Source of the DNA: Ficedula albicollis
Taxonomy: Eukaryota; Chordata; Aves; Passeriformes; Muscicapidae
DNA: 64,000 nt
Direction: 5' to 3'
NCBI RefSeq assembly: GCF_000247815.1
Contig: NC_021675.1
Span: 64,236,668-64,300,667, forward strand
Positions 12,257-24,385 of the stretch are shown here, in pieces; position 1 is the stretch's first letter, and every line of letters starts with the position of its first letter. Under the pieces are notes generated by a model that worked only from the letters and a program-made list of their open reading frames with translations, ran no database searches and was not told the origin of the DNA. The translations under genes were made by a program, and so were the position numbers.

Positions 12257-14002
12257 CTGCTGGAGGGAACTATTCCAGCACTAAAACTGAATAAAATGCA
12301 AGTGTGCCAGATTGGCGTCAGTTTTGTTTTAACAAACACTTCAGTTATGCTTAATTTTATGGTTTTTGCTTTGTCACTGTGTTTTCTCAAACTCTACAGA
12401 GCTGCATTGGTTTTAAATGAGCACTAAAGCAAAGTGACCCAGCAAGGATTTGCAGACGTGTTTATGACGGAAGCAACGCTGTAAAATCAGGACTGACACA
12501 GCACGGAGCAAAATCTGGGTTGTGCTGGATGTGAAGATTCTCTCCCACTCCCTCAGCCCATAGATTATTGCTGCCACATCTCTTCTGAATGGCCTCATCT
12601 GGTCAAATCAGGTGTTTAGACGTTGGAACCCGGTGGTTCTTAGGTGAAAGTATCTTTTGTATCAAAGTATAAAATATGTGCTAACCATTTTTTTCATACC
12701 TACACTAAAAGTAGGTGGATTCTTTGTTATTAAGAGTCACGGGTTTAAGAACTAATATGAGATGTACAAAGCAGAAAAGCATTAGAAAGGGAATGAAACC
12801 TCTGGCAGGTTTCACATCTCCCTTGTGAAGGAGACCCCTTCCACCTCCAGTCTGGTCTCTAACACTCAGGAGCACTGACTTTGCTCCCAGTGATGTTTGC
12901 AAATATGTGTGTACATTTCTAGTACAGTACAGTGTAATCAATGCTGGTTTTTTATTTTTTTCCTGCAAACCACTGCTAATTGCACCCTTTTCTGGTAGAA
13001 ATATCAGGTGACATTACTCTTTCTGCACAGAAGATGGTTATAAAGTAAAGATTTTCAAAATCAGCTCTGATGCTGAAGAGGTATCATGGAGGAGAAATGT
13101 TCCAATTCATGAACAGACATGGAATTATATTTTCCTATCATAGCAGTAATCCATACATTTTTACATGATTCAAATTGTGAGGCAATGGCATTCACAACAT
13201 ATTTAAAAATTAGGAATTAATTTTTGGCACTCTCAAATACTCTGTAAGCTTTTCTGAAATCTCAGAAATTGAAGATCTGTACATTAACTTCCATCATTTC
13301 CCATTTTTGGGAAAGAACTTCTGGATGCACCTTGTGTTTCCAAACACAAATAATGCTCAGCTTCTGGTACAGATTATTGCTTTAGAAAGGTTTTATCAAA
13401 TAATAAAATATGCAGTCCATTTCTATCAGTTGTATGAAACAAAAATTGTTTCAGAAATGTGTGGGTTGATTAACATCTGTGCTAATGTGGAGTAAATATG
13501 GGATTTTAGCCAAGAATGTGAAAAGCAAGCGTTCACATATGTATTTCCAATCCTTTCTGAAACTTATTATTTCCTAGTGGCCATTATTTTACATCTCATG
13601 GCTCCTGTTGTTTCATCCAACCCAACAGATCTGAATATCTTCACTCAACAGAGCCAACACCTTGTTGAAGAACCTAAATTTTCACGTCAGAGCTTGTGCT
13701 CCTAAAGCACTTAATAAAGCTCAGCTGAAATATCAATGCAGATTTTGGGCAGATGGCTGCTTCACATTAAAGTTTATTTTCCAGGGGTTTGCTGTATACT
13801 TTCCATGGATACTCAAAAGAGTAATTTCTTGACATTATGATGTTAGCCCATCAGTAATCTTCAGAGTTTCCATCTCACTTGCCAAACCCTATGAATCCAT
13901 TTAGCCTCCTGCTGACCTGTGTTTGTGAACATTGCAGGGTGAATTTCATCACATGGCTGGGATTTACTATCCCCTGAGATGCCAGTAGTAGACTTTGAGC
14001 CT

Positions 14003-15569
<1,567 letters not shown>

Positions 15570-16907
15570 ATGGGGAAAATCCCACTAGTAATGGTGCTTC
15601 TGCAGCCCTGTTGAATGAGAACTGTTATGGTGAAATGGGTGGCTCTGTGAGCCTGGGGCTTTTGGATACATAAACTTCCATGCAATAGCTCTTTAATTCA
15701 GAGCATGGCAATAGAAAGGGGAATTGTGCACATTTCATTTTAAGCATAAATCTATTTTTTCACTGGCTTCTTATTTTGACCTTGTAGGTTTGGCTGTCTG
15801 TCAGAAAGCACCACATCCGATCCTACTAATTCCTTTCTTTGGGTCCTTCCTGTCAGAGAGCTGATGTGGTTTTGGTGAATTCCTGCACAAATTCACTTCA
15901 TGCAGTTTGACCCTCTGGTACTAACAATAGGTTTCCTCCTAACAAGGAAACCAACAGAGTTACAAACATATGCCTCCACTTACACACAGGTATGCTGACA
16001 CCTTAAAGTCTGGGTTTTGGTTCCTACATGAAAGCAGTTCTGGTTCTTGGAGGTGTTGGGAACACAGGTTCCTGTGACAAGGCTTAACTTCAGGCATAGA
16101 AGATTGGAAAAGTTGGCTTAATACAGTCATCATAGAAAGTGACAGACCTGAAATGATATAGAAATAACCTTAATGTCCTTGTTTCTTAAAACAGCTTCCT
16201 TCATGTGGAGTTTTTCTTCTGGGACTGTCAGAAATACCCTTAACCTGGACTGAATTCTTTTCCTTTCTGAGGTTCAGACTTTTTTTTATTTGTTTGGTTG
16301 TGTTGCTTTTTTTGTTTCCTTCTTTGTTTGGGGTTTTTTTTGTTGTTGTGGTTGCAGTTTTTTGTTGGTTTTTTTTGTTTTGTTTTGTTTTGTTTTCTGC
16401 TGGAGGGAACTATTCCAGCACTAAAACTGAATAAAATGCAAGTGTGCCAGATTGGCGTCAGTTTTGTTTTAACAAACACTTCAGTTATGCTTAATTTTAT
16501 GGTTTTTGCTTTGTCACTGTGTTTTCTCAAACTCTACAGAGCTGCATTGGTTTTAAATGAGCACTAAAGCAAAGTGACCCAGCAAGGATTTGCAGACGTG
16601 TTTATGACGGAAGCAACGCTGTAAAATCAGGACTGACACAGCACGGAGCAAAATCTGGGTTGTGCTGGATGTGAAGATTCTCTCCCACTCCCTCAGCCCA
16701 TAGATTATTGCTGCCACATCTCTTCTGAATGGCCTCATCTGGTCAAATCAGGTGTTTAGAAGTTGGAACCCGGTGGTTCTTAGGTGAAAGTATCTTTTGT
16801 ATCAAAGTATAAAATATGTGCTAACCATTTTTTTCATACCTACACTAAAAGTAGGTGGATTCTTTGTTATTAAGAGTCACGGGTTTAAGAACTAATATGA
16901 GATGTAC

Positions 16908-17003
16908 AAAGCAGAAAAGCATTAGAAAGGGAATGAAACGTCTGGCAGTGTGAGGGGCAGGTGCTCTACCAAAAGCAGAAAAGCATTAGAAAGGGAATGA
17001 AAC
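16908..17003. repeat. Interrupted duplication with 23 nt filler, copy 2 only
   Basis: A 32 bp word (aaagcagaaaagcatt..aatgaaac) lies at 16908-16939 and 16972-17003. Between them, a gtctggcag repeat of the following bases is joined to 23 nt (16949-16971, beginning tgtgaggggcagg) that has no counterpart in copy 1. The arrangement, duplication plus inserted filler, is typical of end joining or template switching. It could also be a misassembled junction. Confidence 0.85.
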
Positions 17004-17700
17004 CTCTGGCAGGTTTCACATCTCCCTTGTGAAGGAGACCCCTTCCACCTCCAGTCTGGTCTCTAACACTCAGGAGCACTGACTTTGCTCCCAGTGATGT
17101 TTGCAAATATGTGTGTACATTTCTAGTACAGTACAGTGTGATCAATGCTGGTTTTTTATTTTTTTCCTGCAAACCACTGCTAATTGCACCCTTTTCTGGT
17201 AGAAATATCAGGTGACATTACTCTTTCTGCACAGAAGATGGTTATAAAGTAAAGATTTTCAAAATCAGCTCTGATGCTGAAGAGGTATCATGGAGGAGAA
17301 ATGTTCCAATTCATGAACAGACATGGAATTATATTTTCCTATCATAGCAGTAATCCATACATTTTTACATGATTCAAATTGTGAGGCAATGGCATTCACA
17401 ACATATTTAAAAATTAGGAATTAATTTTTGGCACTCTCAAATACTCTGTAAGCTTTTCTGAAATCTCAGAAATTGAAGATCTGTACATTAACTTCCATCA
17501 TTTCCCATTTTTGGGAAAGAACTTCTGGATGCACCTTGTGTTTCCAAACACAAATAATGCTCAGCTTCTGGTACAGATTATTGCTTTAGAAAGGTTTTAT
17601 CAAATAATAAAATATGCAGTCCATTTCTATCAGTTGTATGAAACAAAAATTGTTTCAGAAATGTGTGGGTTGATTAACATCTGTGCTAATGTGGAGTAAA

Positions 17701-17848
17701 TATGGGATTTTAGCCAAGAATGTGAAAAGCAAGCGTTCACATATGTATTTCCAATCCTTTCTGAAACTTATTATTATGGGATTTTAGCCAAGAATGTGAA
17801 AAGCAAGTGTTCACATATGTATTTCCAATCCTTTCAGAAACTTATTAT
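17701..17848. repeat. 74 bp tandem duplication present only in copy 2
   Basis: Units at 17701-17774 and 17775-17848 start tatgggattttagcc. They differ at two places (aagcgttc versus aagtgttc, tttctgaa versus tttcagaa). Copy 1 of the large duplication carries one unit (13496-13570), matching the first of these. Confidence 0.92.
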
Positions 17849-18278
17849 CTCCTAGTGGCCATTATTTTACATCTCATGGCTCCTGTTGTTTCATCCAACC
17901 CAACAGATCTGAATATCTTCACTCAACAGAGCCAACACCTTGTTGAAGAACCTAAATTTTCACGTCAGAGCTTGTGCTCCTAAAGCACTTAATAAAGCTC
18001 AGCTGAAATATCAATGCAGATATTTGGGCAGATGGCTGCTTCACATTAAAGTTTATTTTCCAGGGGTTTGCTGTATACTTTCCATGGATACTCAAAAGAG
18101 TAATTTCTTGACATTATGATGTTAGCCCATCAGTAATCTTCAGAGTTTCCATCTCACTTGCCAAACCCTATGAATCCATTTAGCCTCCTGCTGACCTATG
18201 TTTGTGAACATTGCAGGGTGAATTTCATCACATGGCTGGGATTTACTATCCCCTGAGATGCCAGTAGTAGACTTTGAG

Positions 18279-19104
18279 TTGTCCTGTTTTAAAGCTACAA
18301 GATTCACTGACACTGAGAATAAACTGGGATGAAAAATCTTATGTCATATCTTCACAGCTCCTGAGAAATATGTCCCTTCCCAGGTCACTTGATATTCAGA
18401 TTTCTGGCCAAGGTACTTTTGATAGACACTTTATTTTTTTTCCTTCATTTGAAAATGCTGGTTTGTCAGATTTGAATTTTTCAAGGTAAGGTCCAGGTAC
18501 AGTTTTCTCTGTTTTGGGAATAAACTTTCTGAATGAATGACAAGACCAGTCCCTGCCTCCTGATCACACTGAGCACTGCCAATGACACAGAAGCAAAGAC
18601 CTCACTTGGAATGACAGAGAACCAGCCCTTCAATATATCTAATTGAGATTAAAGTGTGAAGCCTAGATAATCTGTGTATCAAGTGACCATCAGGCTGTCA
18701 GTCCTTCCTGTTGAAGATACGGCTGAACACTCATTGAGGGGAGACATACAGGTGATGGGACTCAGAAAAAACTCAGAAGAAAATGAAATTATTGTTTTCA
18801 GACCCAAATACTGCTGGCTTTAGCCCCAGTGCCAAGCTTGGGCCATATTGCCCTTGTCTGCACATCTCTTTACACAGCATTGGAAAAAAAATGGATCAGA
18901 GGTTCTGTTTATTTATTTATTTATATGGTGGTCTGCACATCTCTTTACACAGCATTGGAAAAAGAATGGATCAGAGTTTCTGTTAATTTATTTATTTATA
19001 TGGTGATGTTGTCTTGTGGTACTCTCTGGAGGCACAAAGAGCAGTGTGTGCCCTGAGCAATCTTGAAAATTGACATCTCTGCAGAGATTTTTTATTCAAA
19101 CCTG
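18279..19104. other. Gene-free sequence after the duplication
   Basis: Unique non-coding DNA apart from the 75 bp tandem pair at 18856-19005. No exon, RNA gene or repeat family is recognised. Confidence 0.55.
18856..19005. repeat. 75 bp tandem duplication, two copies
   Basis: The unit gtctgcacatctcttta... occupies 18856-18930 and 18931-19005 with several mismatches. Each unit ends in a short TTTA run and tatggtg. The divergence suggests it is older than the other duplications, or that it combines two alleles. Confidence 0.88.
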
Positions 19105-19868
19105 CTGAGACCTTACCTGGATTTTAGAGGAGTTGTCAGAAGCAGAGCTAAACGTCAACATAAGATTCATCAGCAATACAAGTCCTTGCAGGCAGATGAG
19201 TAACTGAAGGAACTCAAGAAAAAGCAACAAAAATGTAAAGACAGTCTGTCAAGTTAAGAAAATAATTAGAAAAGCTGCATTGGATGGGAGGCAGCTGGTG
19301 AGGGACATGCTTGTTCCAGTTTCTTTGAGGCATGAAGCACCAGCTAGCAAAAAATTCTATTTGCAGATGAAAGAATTGTGAGGATTCTTCCTTACTGACA
19401 CCTCTGATCAAATACCATCCATCAAAATACTGTGTATAGAGACCAAAGAAACAAACAAACTGTGGGAGGGCTCAGCAACAGAATGGGAGGGGCTGTTAGA
19501 AGAAAGAAGGAATATTCCTGATAAAGGTGAAGCTGTGCTCAACTGAGGGAAAAAGCAGAGAACTGCTTTCCATAGATGAAATATGGGGGGATGTGAGACA
19601 CTAGAAGAAGTTGCCCAGAGATGCTGTGGATGCCACATCCAGAACTGCTTTCCATAGATGAAATATGGGGGGATGTGAGACACTAGAAGAAGTTGCCCAG
19701 AGATGCTGGGGATGCCACATCCCTGGAAGGGTTCAAGGTCAGGTTGGATGGGGCTTTAGGCAACCTGCTCTAGTGGAAGATGTCCCTGCCCAAGGTAGAA
19801 GGGTGGAACTAGGAGATCTTTAAGGACCCTTCCAAACCAAACTATTCTGTGATTCCATGATTCTGTGA
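19105..19868 (+). mobile_element. CR1 LINE fragment, 3' part with octamer tail
   Basis: The plus strand still encodes remnants of the end of the CR1 reverse transcriptase. LRPYLDF around 19105-19130 resembles the family's vRPhLeYc motif. About 33 codons on, EGTQEKATKM resembles LE-VQ-RATKM. Further on comes the characteristic CR1 3' block: gttgcccagagatgctg, ggatgccacatccctgga, caaggtcaggttggatgggg, cttccaaaccaaactattct. It ends in ATTCTGTG/ATTCCATG octamers at 19851-19868, as intact CR1 3' ends do. Stops and indels make it non-functional. An 82 bp tandem duplication (19559-19722) interrupts it. Confidence 0.85.
19559..19722. repeat. 82 bp tandem duplication inside CR1
   Basis: The unit agaactgctttccatagatg... 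occurs at 19559-19640 and 19641-19722 with one obvious mismatch (gctgtgg versus gctgggg). It doubles part of the CR1 3' block, so it arose after the insertion or during assembly. Confidence 0.92.
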
Positions 19869-20369
19869 AATATGCAGATTCAAAAAGAGAAATCTAAAAA
19901 TTAGTTTGGAATCACCTTTAAAAAGGCATAAAGATTGAACAATAATAAATTACCTAGCTATATTATGAATCTGCAGAGATTTTGCAGACCAGTAGACAGT
20001 GACAATGTGAAAGCAGCAATGAGAAAAAGCAATAGGGTAAAAGAGTTTTATTTTCCATATTTATTCACCATGAGGCCTTAATGCATATTTTGTCTGCCTC
20101 AACTCCAAGAACAAAGAAGAAATATCAGGAGAAACAAATTGTCAGCATCACATATTGCTTATTAAATGGGTTTTAAAGAAAGGCAAGTTGGAAATAATGG
20201 ATCTTTTGGCTGTGGAGTGTGAGCTCTCATTTAAACCTGCCTTTTAATGAAATTCTTCAAGTGGAAACATATAAGTTTGGGTACCAAGCAAGTGGTAGAG
20301 CTTATAATACGAAAAAAAGATCATGATACATGAGAAAATAACCTTTAATAATTTATGTGGGAATAATCC

Positions 20370-21790
20370 AAACAGTTTCTGTGACAGGAAGACAAATCCA
20401 CTGTGTTCTTTGAGGGATTCAGTGAGCACATAAACAAAGGAGAATTGGTTGACAAAGTCTAACTGGATTTCTTAAACACAATCAACAAACCCCCTCAGCA
20501 AAGCCTGGTAGAGAGCCCACTGTGAGATAGGTAAGACCCTAAAGTACAAAGCTGGGTAAAAAGGGGGAAACAATAAAGAGGAAATAATGGTCAGTTCCTG
20601 AAAGTTTGCCAGGGGGCTTTCCAGGAAATGTCTGTTTGTGCTTGAGCTGTGCAACACACACATGTTTAGATATATAGATGAACTCCATGTCTGGTGAAAG
20701 CACAGACCTTGCTCACCAGCCCAGGCAGGATAGCTCAGGGTAAAAATGAAAGTTCACTATGAAGACATGCAGAGGCAATAAATCAGCTTCACAATACTGA
20801 TGAAAAAATGCCAGATGGAATTCAGTGTTGATAATTCAAAGGTGAGGCACGTAAGGAAAAAAGCCTCCTCAATTAATGTGCATAATGACATGCTCTTCAG
20901 ATATGCTCTTAGCCACCACCCTTTAGGAAAGAGACTTTGGCAGACAGTTCTATAAAAAGCAACTTGATATTCTGTAGCAGTCAAAAAATCTCCCCTGTTT
21001 GAATTTAAGAGCTACTTGGGAAGGACTCTTAGCCACCACCCTTTAGGAAAGAGACTTTGGCAGACAGTTCTATAAAAAGCAACTTGATGTTCTGTAGCAG
21101 TCAAAAAATCTCCCCTGTTTGAATTCCCCTACTTGGGAAGGAAAAAAAAAAGGAAAAAGTCCTTATACCACTTTGTAAATCCATGGCACGAACACATCTC
21201 CAATAGTGTGCGCCAGCCCAGACTCTCCACCTTAAAACCTATGTGGAAAAACTTCTACTGTAATTGCAAGTGGATGTAGACAAATAAGAACTGTAAATGG
21301 ACATCTCTTACTAGAGCAGATGGTAGAATAAAAAAAACCCAAACATACAAACAGGTACACAAACCCTCTCCAGATCTAAAATAAAAAAGCAGCAAAGTGG
21401 TCTTATCCAAAATCTGGTTTGGTATTTCTAGCTATAGAGCTAAGTCTAACAAGAATATTAATCACAGCTGTCTAAAAAGCTTGTATTGCCCAATACAGAC
21501 CCAGAAAAGTTATAAGGAAGGTTTCAGGGTATGGTATGGCACCCATACTAAGGTGGAATAATCACCTCTGATATAAGAAGTTGAGAGAGATGTAGGGAAA
21601 GCAATTAGGAAATGAAAGGTTGCTTATTTTCTAGTACAAGACTCGTGGAAGTGAACCATGAGACTAATAGATAGATGGCAGGCTGGAAACCAAGAGGAAG
21701 AGGCATTTCCTCTTACAACACTGAGTTAAACTGTGGATCTCTTTACCACAGGATGTTGGGGAGGCTAAAAGTCTGCAGAGCATCAAAAAG
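20370..21790 (+). pseudogene. Decayed CR1-clade LINE ORF2 (reverse transcriptase) relic
   Basis: Three reverse-transcriptase-region motifs of the CR1 clade can be read in order on the plus strand. V-stop-LDF..NK.PQQ.L at 20457-20510 matches V-Y-LDFSKAFDKVPHQRL with the tyrosine replaced by a stop. MEFSVDNSKVRHVRK from 20815 matches the DKCKVMHLG block that follows the catalytic core. KLWISLPQDVGEAKSLQ near 21730-21780 matches the VKLWNSLPQDVVEAKSL end region. Spacing fits one element, with frameshifts and a 120 bp tandem duplication (20906-21143). It cannot make protein. The divergence suggests an old CR1 or L3-like copy. The outer limits are approximate. Confidence 0.75.
20906..21143. repeat. 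120 bp tandem duplication, two copies
   Basis: The unit ctcttagccaccaccc... spans 20906-21025 and 21026 to about 21143. The copies are nearly identical (gatattctg versus gatgttctg), with a divergent stretch near the end (tttaagag versus cccc). It lies inside the old CR1 relic and is therefore younger than it. Confidence 0.93.
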
Positions 21791-23580
21791 TGAGCAGAAC
21801 AAATAGATCACAGAGGGAAAACCAACCAAGTATAAACTGCAAGAGCAGCAGCCAGTGGGAAACCCATAAGCTGCTAAACCCTAGAGGAATTTGCAGGGAG
21901 ACACTGTGATATTTTTGCTTGGTCTTTGTGTGCTTCCCTAGGTACCCATTTTTAAGCCTTGGTAGCACAGTGTGTAAGGAGGATCATTGCCCTGACCCAG
22001 TACTGCCTCCTGAACGTTCTCAGACACCTGAGAATGCAGAATGCATCAGGGCCAGGCTCAGGGAAGAGCCCAACTCCAAAGGTGGAGCAGAAAGAGGATT
22101 CAGTTCAGGCCCTTTGGTGACAATGACATGAGAGGGATGGAGAGGGGAGACCTGGTATGTTGTGTTTGTCCTGGTTGGAGCTCAGAAACAATAGCTGCTC
22201 TCAGCTGAGGGGAGAACTTGGTTTGGAAAATGATGGTGGTCAGCCTGAAGAGCCTGAAGGGGTCAAATACTGGTTAGGAGGCACAGTGCCATTTTGTGTT
22301 TGTCCTGGTTGGAGCTCAGAAACAACAGCTGCTCTCAGCTGAGGGGAGAACTCGGTTTGGAAAATGATGGTGGTCAGCCTGAAGGGGTCAAACACTGGTT
22401 AGGAGGCACAGTGCCATGGTTAGGGGTCACAGGGACATTTTTAGTGGACACAGTGCCATTTTTAGAGGTCACAGGGCCATCATTAGGTAAGCCAGGTCAG
22501 ACACTGGATGTCCCTCCCATGCCTGGGGCTCAGCGCATGCCCCAGCTTAGGGATGGCCAAAGGGCTCCACCTTGATGTCCTGGCTAACAAAACCTGTGGC
22601 TTTGAAGGGCAAGACACCAACTGTGCTGCCAGACCTCTCCCTTGAGAGGGATTTTATTCATATTCAAGCACTGGTATAAAGCACAAGTGCTCTGGCTTTA
22701 GGAGGATTTGCTATTCTCATAATGATATATGTATTTTCAGAGGGCATTGTTCCTGAATGGAGTTCATTAAAATGAATCTGCAGGTAACTGCTCTGTTAAA
22801 CTTTTTGACAAATAGCTCCAACTCAATGCTTAACTCCAAAGGGGTCAGGAAATGAAAATGTAGCCCCATTCCTCAATGATTATTAATTTCCTGTCACTAT
22901 TTTCCTTACTTCAAGAGTAAGGAAAGTTCTAAAAATCTTTAGAGGTTGATTAAAGAGTAATTTGTTAGTGGGATGGGGGGAGGGAGGCAAAGGAAAGGGA
23001 CAGAAGATTATTTCTGAACACCAAAAATAGTTTCAAATTCCCACCAAGAAATGACAAATTGTTATATATGCAGTCAGACAGGGAGATGTATATTTTGTTT
23101 TAAATTCCAATTTCAAAATGTACTGCAAAAAGAGAAACCACAAATTGAAACTTCATGTGCTCATGCTGGCAGCAACACCAAGCTTACGGTTTTCTTCTAA
23201 AAATAATCCCCCAAACCCTACCTAAACCTTCCTGAACCTCCTGTCCCCTCTTTAACAAGTAAGAACACAGGGTGTTTTGATTTCTTGGTGACTTTTTTCC
23301 TTTCCCTTGAGTCACTAGTGAAGGACCAACTGCTCTCAACCTTACTCAGGTAATATTTCCACTGGTTTCAATGAGAGATTTGCTTGGCTGAGGTGTGCAG
23401 TATTTCCCCCAGTATTTACATGAAATTAAGGAAAGGACAGGAATGAGGAACAGTCTTGGCAGGAGAATGAGAAGCAAACACTATTTTGTAGAGATGGAGA
23501 GTAGACAAGGAAGATAATGGTGTTAGTACCACTATATGAAATTTTACTCCTTTTCCATCTTTGCAATTTGTCCTTTTTAA
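21791..23580. other. Gene-free sequence with a minisatellite
   Basis: Apart from the 22161-22486 repeat block I see only unique sequence, including a G-rich stretch near 22970-22990. No gene is recognised. Confidence 0.55.
22161..22486. repeat. 134 bp tandem pair grading into short degenerate repeats
   Basis: A 134 bp unit starting tgtgtttgtcctggttgg occurs at 22161-22294 and, shortened by a few bases, from 22295 to about 22415. The tail of the unit (gttaggaggcacagtgccat) then continues as three or four degenerate copies of 21-25 bp (ggtcacagggacat, ggacacagtgccat, ggtcacagggccat) to about 22486. This is a small two-level minisatellite. Confidence 0.88.
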
Positions 23581-24385
23581 ACAGAAAGACCTTTGAATTT
23601 GAGTCAAATATCTAAAGAAGATGAATTTAGAGGACTCAGTGCTGGTCATAGGAAACAGCCCACATCAAAATCCCCTAAATAAATCACCTCTAATTTAAGC
23701 AAAACCGTACCACAGACTAAAGACAAACCAGGCCTTTCAGCTTTCAGAAGAGAAGTCAACATCAAAGGAGGAACCTGAAGCAGAAGCCTAGAAATGCAAA
23801 TCTGTTGGTCTTTTCAGATTCAAATTCTCACGCTTCTTCCATTTCCTTTTACAGAAAGAGAATGTGGTCAGACTTGGGGAATGACTTCACAGCTTTTATT
23901 AAAGGGTACTGTAATCCTCCCCTGGATAACTGGAGAATCATTATAAAGAGAAATAAGCAGTGATGATCTGTGCCAGTTTGAGTCCTGTGGCTTGGAAATT
24001 CTGACCCATGAGATGTCAATTTCCCAGTCCAATTACATGAAAATGTGTAAATATGAGCACTGATGAGGAAGAGAATATTGTGCTGAAGGGTGAGTGGTAT
24101 TGAGTTCCCTCTGCTTTCATGGGGAAAAAAAGGCTGCTACTCTCTTAAGTGATATTGCACATAGTAGTAACAGTCCAATATTAGAAAAAACCCCCAAACA
24201 TGAGGACACATAGTAGTAACAGTCCAATATTAGAAAAAAACCCCAAACTCAGTGCTGGGTGTTGAGTGTTAAAATTGGGGTGGTGAAACTGTTTGACTAT
24301 GTGTAAAGATGCCCATGGCATTAGTAGCCAGTCCTCCAAATTCATCTTCATTAGATATTTGACTCAAATTCAAAGATCTTTCTGT
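23581..24385. repeat. 56 bp inverted repeat flanking 693 bp
   Basis: The left arm 23581-23636 (acagaaagacctttgaattt...) is the reverse complement of the right arm 24330-24385 (...caaagatctttctgt), with 53 of 56 positions matching by eye. Similarity stops within a few bases on both sides. No target-site duplication is evident (left flank ctttttaa, right flank ccaagtgg), and the interior holds no transposase frame. It could be the ends of a non-autonomous DNA transposon that lost its duplication, or an inverted template-switch event. The 12 bp word actcagtgctgg also recurs inside, near 23634 and 24246. Confidence 0.85.
24158..24250. repeat. 49 bp tandem duplication, two copies
   Basis: The unit cacatagtagtaacagtcc... 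lies at 24158-24206 and from 24207 on, with only an A/C run-length difference (aaaaaaccccc versus aaaaaaacccc). It sits in the interior of the 56 bp inverted repeat. Confidence 0.9.

Larger units (their letters stand above)
11377..13999 (+). repeat. Large direct duplication, copy 1 (2,623 bp)
   Basis: This segment is repeated in the same orientation at 15568-18278. Homology starts at aaatggggaaaatccc (11377 = 15568) and ends at gactttgag (13999 = 18278). Outside the tandem micro-duplications and a T-rich tract I found only a few single-base differences, for example 12621 C versus 16761 A, 12936 A versus 17140 G, and 13919 G versus 18198 A. That is allele-like divergence of a few per thousand. 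The segment itself contains no recognisable gene. Copy 1 runs directly into the poly-C tract after the four bases ccta. Confidence 0.95.

Noticed and set aside
22970..23002. G-quadruplex motif in the ggatggggggagggagg stretch
   Set aside because: A fourth G run is available only after a long loop, so the standard motif is not met.
22161..24385. CRISPR-like array or phage element from the repeats
   Set aside because: Repeats are tandem or inverted without regular spacers, and the DNA is vertebrate.
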